Below, in pieces: positions 1 through 11,622 of a DNA stretch of 64,000 nt. The DNA is from Blumeriella jaapii (Eukaryota > Ascomycota > Leotiomycetes > Helotiales > Drepanopezizaceae). A program made the position numbers and the translations under genes. Each line of letters opens with the position of its first letter. Position 1 is the stretch's first letter. The notes beneath the pieces are model-generated. The model was not told where the DNA came from. It saw only the letters and a list, made by a program, of their open reading frames with translations, and did no database searches. Location of the stretch: NCBI GenBank assembly GCA_009599575.1, contig VWND01000032.1:62001-126000 (forward strand), in the 5' to 3' direction.

Positions 1-976
1 TTTTAATTTCCAATTAAATAAAAAAAAAATAAACAAAAATTAATTGCTTTGTTTAAAAAACAAAATTTTTTTAAATATATTTGTTTATTAATTAAAAATA
101 CCGAACGATTATTAAAAATTTAAATTATTTTTATAACAGTCAGATAGAAAAAAATGCCGTTCGTACGTAAACTTTTTTATAAAGCGCTTTTGGCTATATC
201 GGAAAAACGAAAAAAAAAGTAATTTATGCGATTCTGTTCGATCGCATATCAGTTTTAATTAAAACGAAACTTTAAAATTATATTTTAAAAAAAAATAATA
301 AAATGCTTCGTAACGTTGCCGATACTATCCGAATTTGTAAATTTATCGGAGTCGGAAACAAATATTTTTTTTTCTGCGTTTAAAATATTCGATATATTTT
401 AATTGATAAAAACTTGTTTTCGGAAATTAATAAGCTCGGCTTCGCGGTTTTAAATCATTTTCTTTTAAAAAATTTTTTTTTCCTAGTATTATACCGTTTA
501 AATATCCAGTTTCTAAGCGAAATTATTTAATTTAGCTTTAAATAATATTATTATATCGTTTTGTTTTATCGCGTAAGCGAAAATATCGAAAATTTTTTAA
601 AAGCAAGCTTTCGTATTAGCGATCAAAGCGGCGACGATTTGGTCGAAGTATTTAAAATGCTTCAAAATAAAGCAATTAAAAGGTTCCGATAATTTAAAAT
701 AGTCCGATATAACTCGTTAAAAAAAAAGCGTAAAATCTATTTTATTCCGGAATATAAACAAAAGCAAAACGAGGTTTTTTAAATATAAGTTTTGTATTAA
801 AAAAAATTATCGTTTCGTAGTTTCGTATCGTAAAAGTTATTTTTAAAAAATCGTAAAAATTGTTATCGCGATAAGGTTTGTTAATTTTTTATATGCGCAA
901 AAGCAAAACAGAATTGGCAGGCTTTTTTAATTCAAAGGCTGAAATAGAAATATTAAAAAAGGTTTAATAATTAATA

Positions 977-1146
977 TATCAAAAGTATAAACGAGCAAAA
1001 GGTTCGTAGATAAATTGCATTAACTACGAGGTTTTAAGTTTAAAAGTGTCGTGAAGTCTAAAATACAATATGTGCGGGCTCCGATATCACGTGACAATAA
1101 CGTGACCTTCGGACCACGTGACCAACGAACTAACGTCTCATATATA
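977..1146 (-). repeat. LTR of Gypsy-D3
   Basis: It matches the two 173-bp LTRs of D (36855-37027 and 49169-49341) with a few bases lost near the right end. The inner edge is RIP-mutated (tatcaaaagtataaacg against tgtcaggaatgcgaacg in the left LTR of D). The outer part keeps two CACGTG sites. Confidence 0.88.
1088..1120. promoter_or_regulatory. Two CACGTG sites in Gypsy-D LTR
   Basis: CACGTG lies at 1088-1093 and 1115-1120, with a third half-similar aacgtgacc between them. The same sites occur in the right LTR of D at 49279-49284 and 49306-49311. CACGTG is the classic palindromic E-box bound by bHLH factors. A role in LTR transcription is inferred. Confidence 0.45.
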
Positions 1147-1467
1147 GCTATAATATTTGCAGATGCGATAATTGCATTAGTAATATATGCATTTGTTTTT
1201 TATTTATATATTTAAATTTTATTTATATTTAAAATAAAGGTTTTTTCTATAATTAATACGTTTTTTAGAATGTTTTTTTTTTATTAATAAAAATCGTTTT
1301 CGCATTTTTTCTGTTTTTTAAGCAGTCGTTCCATTCCGTACTTTTTATTTTTAAGCGAATAATATTTAATTAGCTTTAATTTTCAGCTTTGTTAAAAAGG
1401 CTTATTTCTGTTTCCGTCGGCCCGAAGCAAATCGCTCCGTACTTATTAATATAGCAAATACTATTAT
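1147..1467 (-). mobile_element. Gypsy-B copy 2 (B2), left fragment
   Basis: It is colinear with 30136-30456 of B1, covering the cysteine-rich C-terminal end of gag. B2 resumes at 9676 after the Copia-A1 insertion. The bases attat (1463-1467) are duplicated at 9676-9680 as the A1 TSD, and B1 reads straight through this point at about 30452-30458. The left end is cut by D3. Confidence 0.9.
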
Positions 1468-1768
1468 TGTCGTGTATAGCCGAATAGTCGGTAGGAACTC
1501 TCACCGGAGGCTGGGACGGATGAATTGTATGCAGTAAGATATTACTTATATTATTTTAAGTCTGACTGGCGATTTCTCCGCAGAAGACGAAAGGTTCGGG
1601 CTCGCTTAGTCAGTCGCTCGGAAAAACTAGTTTTCGAAAAAGCTCGTTATTACGTGATTACGAGCTTTTCCGAGCTTTAGAAACATTTAATTATTAAAAG
1701 CGTATAAAAAAAAAAATTTAAAACAAAAAAAATAAAAAAAAATAAAAAAATATAAATATAACGCAATA
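1468..1768 (-). repeat. Copia-A1 3' LTR
   Basis: This is the left LTR. The outer part (gtcggtaggaactctcaccg, near 1490) is unmutated, while the inner end (1700-1768) is reduced to A/T runs. Its CACGTG counterpart has become tacgtgat near 1653. Confidence 0.92.
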
Positions 1769-3480
1769 TATTTTCTAGTTAATTGCTAATCCGGTAATTA
1801 ATTATTTTTAAAGCGCGGAAAAGTTTTTTTATCGTCCGAATACGGCCGTAACGCGATATTATAATATTTATATAATTTATTTATATTTTTTATTATTGCG
1901 AAGCGTAAATAAAGCCAATTTAGCTTAAATAAACGTTTCGTCGCTTTTAAAAATCTTAATTTTTTTATTTTTTTACTAGTTTTTTAATAGATTTAAACTT
2001 TATTATTTTAATTAAAAACATCGATATAGTTTATTTTATATTTAAAAAAGATCGTCCGCGTAGTTTTACGCGACCAGTTAATTCAGCTTTTCGGACTTTC
2101 AGTTTTCGGCGCTTGCGTAATCGAAGTTTTACGAAATTTATTTTGCGTAATTAATCGGCCTTTTCGGCCAATTCGTTTTTTTTCGACTTTTTCGAAAAAA
2201 ACGACTTTTTCGATATTTCGTTTTTAAACGGTTTTTTCGAAGATTTATATTTGCTTGGCTTCGAAAATACCGATATAACGCCTGGAAAAAATGGCGGAAA
2301 CGCTGCTAGCGGTAAAAGCGCTATTAACGGTGATTTCGGTCCTGATAGCATTTTAAAAAAAAAAAGGCAGAATATTAGCGCTTTGGAAAAAAAGCGGCCG
2401 GGGATTATTAAAACGAAAAAAATAAAAATGAAAATAACGACGATAATCGTTTTTTAAAAAGCGTTCGTATTAAAGCCAAAAAGCTTGCTATTTCTAAGCT
2501 TTTCAATTTTATTTTTTATATAACCTATATTGCTCGCAAAACAATTGAAAATTTAAACTACGATTGCTTATCGAATTTGGCTAAAGCTCGTTGCTATCGG
2601 TGCTACGTAATTAATACGTCGTATATTCCGGCCGACGCGAACGTTTTAGCTACGTGGTTTTTCGTTTTTAAAGCTCGGATTAATAAAATTATTAAAACGG
2701 TTAGTTTTATCGAAAAACTCTGTCGTTTCTGCTAATCGATTTTTAGAATATAACGGTTATTTTTTATTTTACGATTAAAACGGTTTTAAAAATGCAAAAA
2801 AATAAGCTTTTAAATCGATTATAATTTAAAAATAAAACTAATAAATATAAAACGTATTATTAACGCGAAGCTCGCCGCGGTTCGTAAGGTTTTTTAAACT
2901 TTTGTTTTTCGAATAGAAACTTTTACTTTTGCTTTACGTATTAGCGGAATAGGATTTGGCCACGACTTATTAAAAAATGCTTCCGTTTTTAAAAGTTTAA
3001 AAAAGAATTTCGCGGCGACTTTTTTGCTAAACGTTTCTGGTTTTCAATTTAGTAAAGTTTCGCAAAAAAAAAAAAATATTCCGGCTGTACAACCGGCGGC
3101 AGCTATTTTTAAAAAAGCTATCGGAAAGTTTATTCCAGGTTTAACTGTCGCAAAGCGTCGAGCGCGGATTATTGTTTTAGCGGATTATATTTTTGATTTT
3201 TTGTAAAATTAAACGGTTTGGTTTTGAATTTTTGAATTTGCGAAAGATTCGGATTTTTTTTGGTTGAAAAATGGCTTTTGCTATATTTTAAATTTTAATA
3301 AAAATCTGTTTAAATAAATATACGCTTGCAAAATGCAAGCTTTTTAATTCGATTAATCGAATTTTTCGATAAAATTTCGAAAATTCCGTAAATTAAAAAG
3401 TTTAACGAAACTTTCGTATTTTTATCGAATCAGATTTTTGATAAAACCGTTCGTATATATTTTATTGATTAAAAAATATA
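1769..3480. other. Extra region between RNase H and 3' LTR of Copia-A1
   Basis: About 1.7 kb follows the RNase H region and precedes the left LTR. The minus strand shows no frame I can tie to copia proteins. The plus strand holds a gag-like cysteine frame (see 2412-2735) and further open stretches to about 3206. No matching copy occurs in the window because A2 is cut off before this part. It could be an extra element ORF, an old nested insertion, or captured sequence. Confidence 0.55.
2412..2735 (+). pseudogene. Plus-strand frame with clustered cysteines, possibly gag-like
   Basis: This is an open plus-strand frame of about 107 codons that runs antisense to the host copia element. It is bounded by a TAA at 2409-2411 and a TAA at 2733-2735. 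It carries Cys residues in a CYRC motif (near 2592-2605), followed by YIPADAN and an ending LCRFC. A cluster of Cys followed by (V/I)PA and an Ala/Leu helix is seen in fungal gag-like proteins; that comparison is from memory and weak. An upstream frame at 2251-2457 (Gly/Asn-rich) may be its N-terminal part, shifted by an A-run indel near 2355. Function unknown. Confidence 0.35.
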
Positions 3481-3499
3481 TAATTTTAAATTTTTTATT

Positions 3500-4860
3500 T
3501 TAATATTTTTAGCGAATTTATATATTATTTATATCGACGTGGCGGAGTTTTGTAAAGATTTTTTTTTTATTTTTTACGATTAGTTTAATCGTTTATTAAT
3601 TATCGTAATATACGTTTTATTTAAAAATAATATCGAATCGAAGCTTTTTGAAAAAACGTTGAAATATTATTATTTTTTTTACGGTCGTTATATAAGCAAA
3701 TAGTTTCGCTTTAATAAAAAAAGTAATAATTGTGTTTTGTCGTATAATTTTTTATAAAATAATATTTTCGAAAAAAAAAAAAATATATTTTTAAAAAGAT
3801 TTCCGAGTTTTTAAATCGTCGGCGAAAAAAGCGTCGGTGGAAATTATTAATTAATTTTTCCGCTTTTTCCGATTATAAACGATTTTTAGAAATTTCGTTT
3901 TATAAAAATATCGAAGCGTTTAATTAGCTGCCTCGAAATATTAGAGATTTGAATTAGTAAAAAAGTAAGAAAGCTGAAAAGCTGCGAAAGCCACGTCGGA
4001 TCGAAATATAATAGCCGTATATAAAATTAAACCGATTTTTTTTTAATATTTTTTGATTTGCGAAAACGTAGCTACGTTTGAGTTTTTAACAAATTCGCAA
4101 ATTAAAAAAAGCGTATTTAAAAAGCGCTTTTTGCATATATTAAATTTTATAACAATTTTTTCGATATACGAATCGTAAAGCAAAAAGACTTTTTTTTTTT
4201 TTTGTTTCGTAAAATACGAATTTCGAAAAAATAATTTAAATCTTTTATATTCGTAAGTTCGTAAGCTTTTTTCAGACCGAAAATAATTTCGTCGGCTTTT
4301 GACGAATAAAAAACGTGGTATAAAACTTAAATATCGTCGACGTAAAACGCTACGTATACGCTTCGCATTTCGTTGGCGAATATATAAAACTTTTCGCTTA
4401 TTAATTCGAGCTTCAGCTTTTTTAAAATATTAGCGAATTCGCCGTATTATAAAATTGAAAAGTTTTTTAACTTATATAAAGCTCGGTCTAGCTATACTAT
4501 TATATTTGATTGTTTAAATTTATTAGGCAAATAATACGTAATTGGCTTATTTTTAAAGTTTCGTTTTGCATTAACGAATATATTAATTATATCGAATTAC
4601 TTAATTTCCAGATCGAAATAGGCCGCTAGCGCTATAACCGTTCGGAAAAAACGGGCTGCGAAAATAGCTGCGTATATAGAAAAAATTAAAGCTTCGTTTT
4701 AAAAAAAATTTTTTACAATTAATTTCGATTTGCATCGCTGCAATTCGTTTAAGCTGTTTGTTTTGTATATAAAAACTTATTTAAATAAAATAAGCTTTAT
4801 GGTTTTATTTTTTTTAATAATCTTTTAACACTTTTTGATTTTTAAATTTTTGATTTCGGT
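3500..4860 (-). pseudogene. Copia-A1 reverse transcriptase and RNase H
   Basis: Read on the minus strand with frame changes, this gives the copia RT run: LDRALYKLKN, then FYVDDI (YVDD complement at about 4335-4344), then YELTNIKDLNYFFEIRI. RNase H follows, with TDAFFADDLKTRKSF at about 3793-3840. These match the family patterns of Ty1/copia pol (LYGLKQ, YVDD, DLG..KYFLGI, TDAD/SFA). In-frame TAA stops and A-run indels inactivate it. RT would copy element RNA into cDNA in a cytoplasmic particle. Confidence 0.85.
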
Positions 4861-5899
4861 TTTTGCTTTTTTTCTGAACTGCTTTTTTATTTAATAGTTT
4901 TTTAACTCGTTTCAGTTTTTTAAAGCTTTCGGTAAATTGTTTCGATATTATTTTTGGTCGGAAAATTAAATATTTTTTACCGATTTTTTTTTTATCGAAG
5001 CCGTTATTACTGCGTAGACAGTCTAAAGGTTTTTTTTATCCATTTAAATCGGCTTGTTTATTTAAAACGTATAAACGAATTCGTTGATTTATTGTTTAAT
5101 AAATAAAACTATTAATTAAAAAATTTCGCATACCGTGGCGTACACTTTCGGTTTATCCGGCTAATATAAAATAAAATTTATACGATTTCGTTTAGCAGTT
5201 TTTAAAATCAGCTGCTTTTTATCGCTTATCGGAAACTTCGATTTGTTTTTTTTACTTTTTTTAAATAATGCCTTCATTTTAATAATCAGCTTTAAAAAAG
5301 CTTCTAAAAGCAAGCGTTTAAATAGCTGTTTTATTTTAAATCGATTTGGCGTTTGATTTGCCGGACGATAGTTTTAATTATAATTTAAAAAATTAAATTA
5401 CGCGCTTTTTCGTATAAAGCTATTTTTATATCCGCGCCGAAAGATTTTTTAAAGCTTTGCTTTGTTTTATTTTGTTTTGTAATAATAAGCTTTGTTAATT
5501 TATTACTTTTTTTTGAATTTCTATAATTTTCTGACGCTTTTATCGCGTCGGTCAAAATGTTTCGGATATATTTTACATATTTCCGACTAATAATTAATTT
5601 TAAAAATTAAAACTGGTCGGTAGTAGCTTTATCGAAAAAGCTTTTATAAAAAACTATTATTTCCGAGCTTTAAACGTTTAAATCGATCGTAAAAAAAGGC
5701 TCGATCGCTTCGATTTTTATTAGGTTTTTTATTTCCGAAAATTTGGCTTTTTTTGAAATGTTTAAATCCATTAGTATTAAAATATCCTTTTTTTTTATCG
5801 TAGATCTTAAAGGTCCATTAAAAGGATTTGAAATCGGTTTTGGTCCTGATAGCGGCTCCGGTGGAAAAAAATTTTTATTTTTTCGTATAAAATCTAAAA

Positions 5900-7640
5900 A
5901 TTGCTTGTTTTATAATAATAGCTTTTTTTTTATATTATTTCTTTTTTAATATACCGAGTTTTGCTGATTTGCGCCGTTATTAAAACCGCTCGCTAATATC
6001 TGATATTTAGCGTTTTGAGCTTTTTCGTTCTTCGCGTTTTCGATAAATTCTACGGTTTTTTAAAACTTTAATTTAATTATAAAATTTGGATTTTCAGCCT
6101 TCGAGAAATAAAATTTGAATTCGTTAAATATTACGTTTCGGCTCGTAATTATACGCATTAGCTAAAACATTCAAATTTTATAAATATTAAAAGCGTTATA
6201 TCTAATCAAATATCCGATATATTTTTTCGAAAGAATTTTAAATTTTTTTTTGTGTTTTATAGCCTTCCGATCTTTTATTATTAAATACGTACGAGCTTCG
6301 TACGCATAAACTTTGCTTCAGTTTGGTTTAAGATCGGCCGTACGCGCTTTTATAATAGCAGGGTCGTAGTATTTAAAATATTATTTAAACCAGCTGTGCA
6401 AAATTTCATTTGGAAATTTAAATTATTTTTTCGCAAGCGGCGATATATTATACAAATACGCTGCTGCTTTTATCGTTTCGGGCCAAAAAAAAGTTGGAAA
6501 GCCCGTTTTAATTTTTATTTTTATCGAACGTTTAATTATTTTCTTTTTTGTTCGTTCGATCGAACTATTTGGCTAGTACACGTAAAATAAAATTAATTTC
6601 AGATCGATATTTTCGCGCTCCGTTTATTTTTAATATTCCGAAATAATATTTTTTTGCTTTGAAATTACCGACGATTCGTTATTTTATTAAATTTTGCAAA
6701 TAAAAAAATTATATTAGCGTTTTACTTATACGTCGAACGTTTGGAAACGGTCCAAAACGATTTTTATATTTTTCGTTTTGATAGCGAAAATTTAAATCTT
6801 TTTATTATATTCGTTTTTTATCAGAAATATTTACGTCGAGCCGTTATAAGCTTTTTTACGATCTTTGAAATAATCGTAAAAGTTTTAGCCGATGCGAAAA
6901 AAAAGCCTGAAAGATTTGTTTTCTGATATTGCTTTTGAAATTATCTGTTTTAAATACGTGATAATATATTTTTCGCATTTTATTTTAGTTAAGCTTTTGA
7001 TTTTTATTCTACGAATATTTTCGATTAATTTTTCGAGCGCGTTTTTATTTAAATGGCCCGAACGAAAATATTATAAGCGCGCATCGTTATTCCGATCGTA
7101 CGTAAACACGCTGCTTTTTTTAAATTTATAGCGCGTACGATATTTCGGAATTATATAAATTATTAGGCCGGACGAATTATATTTCAAAAAATTTAAATTA
7201 TTACGTAGAAAATGCGAATAAAAAAAGCAATTAATTTTAATATATTTAAATATATAAAAATCGGCGATCGTTTAATATTAACGTTTTAAAATAAAATTTT
7301 TAAAATTTTCAAAACGAAAAGTATTATTTAACCTTTGGAACTAATAATCTTTTTTAGCCAAAAAACTAGCGGAAATAATATTGGTAGTGAAATCTGAAAC
7401 GAACGCCACGTTATTGAAAATTATATTCCAAAGCTTTTTATTTTTTTTGCGAAAAGCCTTTTTTATTAAACGATTTTTTTTCCCGACGATTAAAAGATTT
7501 TGTATATTTATATAAACGCTATTAATAAGATTATTAATCTTTTTATAAGATTTTTCGATAAAAAGGTTTTTATCGTTTATTAAATAAATTCCAAAGCAAT
7601 TATTAAAAAAAGTATTTTTATTTAAAAAATAATATTAACC
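5900..7640 (-). pseudogene. Copia-A1 protease and integrase
   Basis: The minus strand gives NNVAFVSDFTTNIIS (about 7380-7430), the C-terminal side of a copia protease/gag-pre-integrase segment. It is followed by GHLNKNALEKLIENI (about 7020-7060), the His part of the integrase zinc region, then DFYDYFKDRKKAYNG and IFLIKNEY of the integrase core near 6750-6840, and PNSSIERTKE (near 6545), the site of the catalytic Glu. A stop-rich linker toward RT (4861-5890) holds nothing else I recognise. Clearly dead. Confidence 0.8.
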
Positions 7641-7899
7641 AGGTTTTAAAATTAAAACGTTGATTCCGAAATGCTTTTTAATCGTATTAAAAACAAAAAA
7701 AACAAAAAAGTTGCGGTAAAAGATTTCTTCTGGTCGTTTTTAAAAGTTGACTTTGGAATTTATTTTAGCTTAGTTATTAGGATTTCAAGGATTTTGTTAA
7801 TCGCGACCATTTAAATACTTTTTTTATTTAAAGCTTTTAAAGCTTTTTTATAATTGAAAAACAGCTTTTTTCGCATTTCAGCGATTTTCTGCTTATTTA

Positions 7900-9300
7900 A
7901 AAGATTAGAAAAAGTTTTTTTTTTTACGACGATTATTTATTGCGTATAAAAGCTTTTTACAATCGGTTAAGAAATAAAAATAGCGTTTTTTAGAAATGTC
8001 GTATAAGCAGTTATATTTTTTTTTTTTTTTTTTTTTATCTTTTTTTCTTTTTTTTTCCACGATCTTTCGAAATATCGTTGTTTTCAAAATCGAAAAGAAA
8101 AATGGCGAAAACTCCGACTTTTCGGCCTGAATTATCGAATTTTCGATTGTTTTTAAAAAAAAAATTTATAAAACTCAGTTCGATTAAAATTTTTTTTATA
8201 AAAAGGCCGGCAAATTCGTTTTTCAAATACTTAGCCTTTTTGCCGTTCGCTTATTATAAATTAATATATACGGCGATTGCGTCGAGAAAATCGATGGCAG
8301 CGTAGCGGCCATTTATATTAGAAATCTTATATTCGATAGTTGCTTTGTAAGCGGTCTGCTATTTTTTCATTTATTCGGTTATATTTATTTTTTCGTTGTA
8401 CGTTTTGCGAAAAATGTTTTTGTAATTAAATCTGACGGAGCTAACCACGAAAAAATATGCAGAAGTAATATTTTTTTTCAAAATACGAACGAATGCCTGG
8501 AATGATTTCTGCTTTTTTTTATAATATAAATCTTTAACCCTACGTATACTTTTATTTATTAAAAAATCTTTTTGCAAATTAATATGAAAAGTGGCGTACG
8601 CTTTTTATTATTAATAGCGTTAATTTTCGATTAAGCAATTGCAAAATTTATTAAATTAGTTTTTATAATTAAAAAAACCCAGTCGAGCAACTTCTAATAG
8701 GCAATAACGTATTTCTGCCATTTTTTAAGCTTTTTTAAATGGTTTTTAAAAAAATAATCGATTTTATTTTTCAAATCGTCGAAAATTAAATTGGCTGGTC
8801 GAAGCTTATCGAAAAAGTTATTAATCGTAACGGCGGCCTTTTTTGCCTCGGTTATGCCATTGTATTCGACGCATTTTTTATCGTAGTTTGCTTAGCGCTT
8901 TTTGTTTTTCTAATCGATAAACTGATATAAAAATTGTTTTTGTAATCGTTTATTAATAAAAAAGCGAAATGGAAGGTTAGGATCGGTGTAATCGAAGGGA
9001 AAAATCTTTGATCGGTGAAATTTGTACGCTTTTAATCAGGAGATTTACGATTTTGGGTCGTAAAAAAAAAATTTTTTTTTCGTAGGGGTCGATATATTGT
9101 TTTCGTTATGAAAGGTCGATTAATTGGATTGAAAAGAATAAAAAAATAAAAATGAAATTTGTAAGTTGAAAAGATCGAAAAATTAATGCTTTCCGCACTT
9201 TTAATAGCTTTTTATCGATTCGTGGCTTTTTGCTAAATAAGAAAAACTTTGCAAAATATAACTTTTTACGAATTCTTTTGATAATTCGAACGAATTAACC
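7900..9300 (-). pseudogene. Copia-A1 gag
   Basis: Minus-strand open pieces at 8371-8577 (RRVKDLYYKKKQKSFQAF), 8035-8226 and 7905-8087 follow one another as in a copia gag. The last one holds CLYDISKKRYFYFLTDC. The A2 copy of the same place reads CPCDTSKKRYFYFPTDC, a Cys-x-Cys...Cys cluster probably standing in for a zinc knuckle. The second Cys is Tyr here (TGC to TAC, a RIP-type change). Long A/T runs near 8020-8060 shift the frame. Confidence 0.65.
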
Positions 9301-9358
9301 GGTGAAGGCTCCCAACGAATCTTTTAGCGTATGCATTGCAGAAAAAAGCTTATTAATT

Positions 9359-9376
9359 GGCTCCGGGGCTTATAAC
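9359..9376 (-). promoter_or_regulatory. Putative half-tRNA primer binding site, Copia-A1
   Basis: Directly inside the 5' LTR lies ggctccggggcttataac on the plus strand. Copia-E has a similar gccgggacttataatc in the same position (35706-35721). There is no TGG start, so a 3'-end tRNA primer is unlikely. CTTATAA has the shape of a tRNA anticodon loop with anticodon UAU. Some copia elements are known to prime from anticodon-cleaved half tRNAs. The tRNA identity is inferred. Confidence 0.4.
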
Positions 9377-9675
9377 TGTCGTATATAGCCGAATAATCGG
9401 TAGGAACTTTTACCGGAGGCTGAAACGGATAAATTATATATAATAAAATGTTATTTGTATTATTTTAAATCTGACTGGCGATTCCGCAAAAGACGGAAGG
9501 TTCGGGCTCGCTTAGTCAGTCGCTCGGAAAAACTAGTCTTCGAAAAGGCTCGTTATCACGTGACTACGAGCCTTTCCGAGCTCCAGGAACATTTAACTAC
9601 TAAAAGCGTACAGAAAGAATAAATCTGGAACAAAAGAAATGAAAGGAAATAAAGGAATGTAAATATAACGCAACA
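9377..9675 (-). repeat. Copia-A1 5' LTR
   Basis: This is the right LTR, paired with 1468-1768 and with 16373-16674. The inner (left) third is partly RIP-mutated, while the outer part (from about 9480) keeps normal composition, including CACGTG at 9557-9562. The TSD attat follows at 9676-9680. Confidence 0.93.
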
Positions 9676-10077
9676 ATTATTTATATAAAAATTAAATGCT
9701 TTATATTTAAAACGAATATAAGGTTTTTCGCAGTAAATTTTTTTGTTATTATAAAATTCGCATTTAAAGCCACGGGGTTTGTTTTAATAATTACTTCTAC
9801 CATTTTAATAGCCGCGATTTTGATTTTTACGTTAGTTTTCTTTTTTCTTTTGATAATCGTTATTATAATTAATATTTCGCTGATTTTAATCGCTAATACG
9901 AAAAGATTGCTATTAAACAGCTATTATTTCTACGGTAGCTTAGCGAAATTAATCGCTTCGCGCATTTTAAAAGATATAATTATTATAAAAGCTATTTTGA
10001 TCGTTTTTATTATTCGAATTAACGTAAGAAAATTTCTTCTGCTATTACATAAAACCTTCGATTTTGCTTTAAAATTC

Positions 10078-11394
10078 TTAAATTTTAATATCGGTAAATT
10101 TTAATACGAGAATTTCGATATTTTTGTTAAGCTTTTCCAAACTTATAGATTTTGCAAAACGATTAAATAATATAATAATTAATTGTTTTTTAACGATTTC
10201 GGTAATTTTTAATAGCTGGGCATGTTTTTGTACTAAAGCTTCCACGTTTTTTTTATAAATAAAAAAGAAAGATTTCTTTTGGTTTATAACTTTAATAATA
10301 CGTTCGCTTTGGTTTTGTTTAAAAACGAATTTCATAAATTTAAAATACTAATCGAAAATTTTAAAGTTTTGTTTATTAATTTTAAAATGTTTAATGGTTT
10401 TATTACGAATGCTAATTGAAAGGCCAAGTAAAAACAATCTTTTTTGCTTAATTTCGCTTAAAACCTTTTTGTTAACGAAAACGTTAAAAACTTTCGTATA
10501 AATACGACAATAAGCCTTAAGTTTTTTGGCTTAGCGAATTATTATAATAAATTATTTAAAAAAAACGATAGTATGGCGAATTTGCTAACGATCGTGGTTT
10601 CGAAATTCCGATTTCAAAGCTTTAATTAACTTACGTCAGTTTCGAACCTTAATAGCTTTTCATTTATTTATCGATTTAATAATATTTTTAATAATTAAAT
10701 TATAATAGCGAAAAAATTTATCGAATATTTCAGTTTTAAAAATTCCGAAATTTTTATAGGTTTTTGTATATTTTTCGATAAAATCGGTAACGTTGGCGCC
10801 ATTAAATAAAAGTGCATCAGAAAAGCTAGGAAAAGGCATGCGGCCTCGCATAAAAAAACGAAAAGCGTCGTTGTTTATAATATTAATAAAAGTGTTGGTG
10901 GGATTTAAATTAAATAAACGAGTATTTTCTGGAATTACAGGTCGAAGGTTTTTAATGCGAAAGAAATCGTTTTTAATAAAAGAGCTATTAAAAAGGTTTT
11001 TGTGTTTTTTAAAAAAGTTAAATAAAATAAAATTGCGTTTAGATATTTGGGTAATATATTAAAAAATTTGTTTTTTAATAGGTTGATTAGATTAATATAA
11101 TATTATTATATGATTTACGGTTTCGATATTTCGTAGCTTAGGCCAATACACGTACAGCCATTTTTTTACTATTTTTAATAAAAAGCCGCAAATTATAATT
11201 GCTATAATTATAAAGCGCAAAATTAAAAGGTTGAGTTTTCGCCAGGCGTTTAACCAAAAGAAATTTAATTTAAAAAGGCCGAGCGCAGCGGTCGAAGCGT
11301 ACGAATTAATATTCGATTTATTATTTTTAAATAAAAAAGCGATTTTTAAGCTTTGAATTTCGCACGGTTTAAAATTGCCTGACCGTAATTTCAA
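10078..11394 (-). pseudogene. Gypsy-B2 gag
   Basis: Minus-strand pieces at 11092-11394, 10660-10851 (MRGRMPFPSFSDALLFNGAN, then VTDFIEKY) and 10078-10335 correspond in order to one gag protein. The phrase R-G-R-x-P-F-P ... F-x-G-x-N-V-x-x-F-I resembles gag N-terminal regions of fungal Ty3/gypsy elements. The same residues occur in B1 at 31440-31631. Stops and indels separate the pieces. Confidence 0.75.
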
Positions 11395-11607
11395 ACGTTT
11401 TTAAAATATGTTGCATTTTTGTAATTTAATAATTATACGTAAAATAAAAAAAGTTATTAAAAGTCTTTTATATAATACAGCTGCGAATAATACTATATAA
11501 AAGGTTTTTTAAGCCGTAATAGCGAAATATCGAAATCGATTTTAATTGCGAATTTAAGAAATGCATCGGCGAATATATAAAAACGAAATACCGAAGTTTG
11601 AATTTTT

Positions 11608-11620
11608 GCGTAAGTTATCA
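11608..11620 (-). promoter_or_regulatory. Primer binding site of Gypsy-B2
   Basis: Two bases inside the 5' LTR the minus strand reads tgataacttacgc; B1 reads tagtaacctacgc. Allowing for RIP at different positions in the two copies, both fit TGGTAACCTACGC. That begins with TGG as expected for pairing with the CCA end of a tRNA. Confidence 0.55.
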
Positions 11621-11622
11621 AA

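Larger units (their letters stand above)
1..1146 (-). mobile_element. Gypsy-D copy 3 (D3), 5' end fragment
   Basis: This stretch is a colinear second copy of 48193-49341, the gag side and 5' LTR of the full Gypsy-D element. Shared landmarks include the block around ccgaacgattatt (near 100 and 48288) and the LTR phrase gcgggctccgatatcacg. The differences are nearly all C/T and G/A. The rest of the element lies left of the window. It ends inside a Gypsy-B sequence that resumes at 1147, so D3 is best read as an insertion into B2. No reading frame survives here; the equivalent part of D is mutated gag. Confidence 0.88.
1468..9675 (-). mobile_element. Copia-A copy 1 (A1), complete Ty1/copia LTR retrotransposon, 8.2 kb
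   Basis: It is bounded by two LTRs of about 300 bp (1468-1768 and 9377-9675) that begin TGTCGTG and end gcaaCA (CA mutated to TA in the left one). A perfect 5-bp TSD attat flanks it inside B2. Domains on the minus strand run gag, protease, integrase, RT, RNase H from right to left, with integrase before RT, which is the copia order. At 8.2 kb it is longer than the usual 5-6 kb because about 1.7 kb (1769-3480) lies between RNase H and the 3' LTR. All frames are broken by TAA/TAG stops. It is younger than B2 and A2. Confidence 0.95.

Noticed and set aside
9820..10104. Plus-strand hydrophobic frame that could look like a membrane protein
   Set aside because: It is antisense to Gypsy-B2 gag and repeated in B1 (30687-30884). 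The hydrophobicity comes from AT-rich codons.
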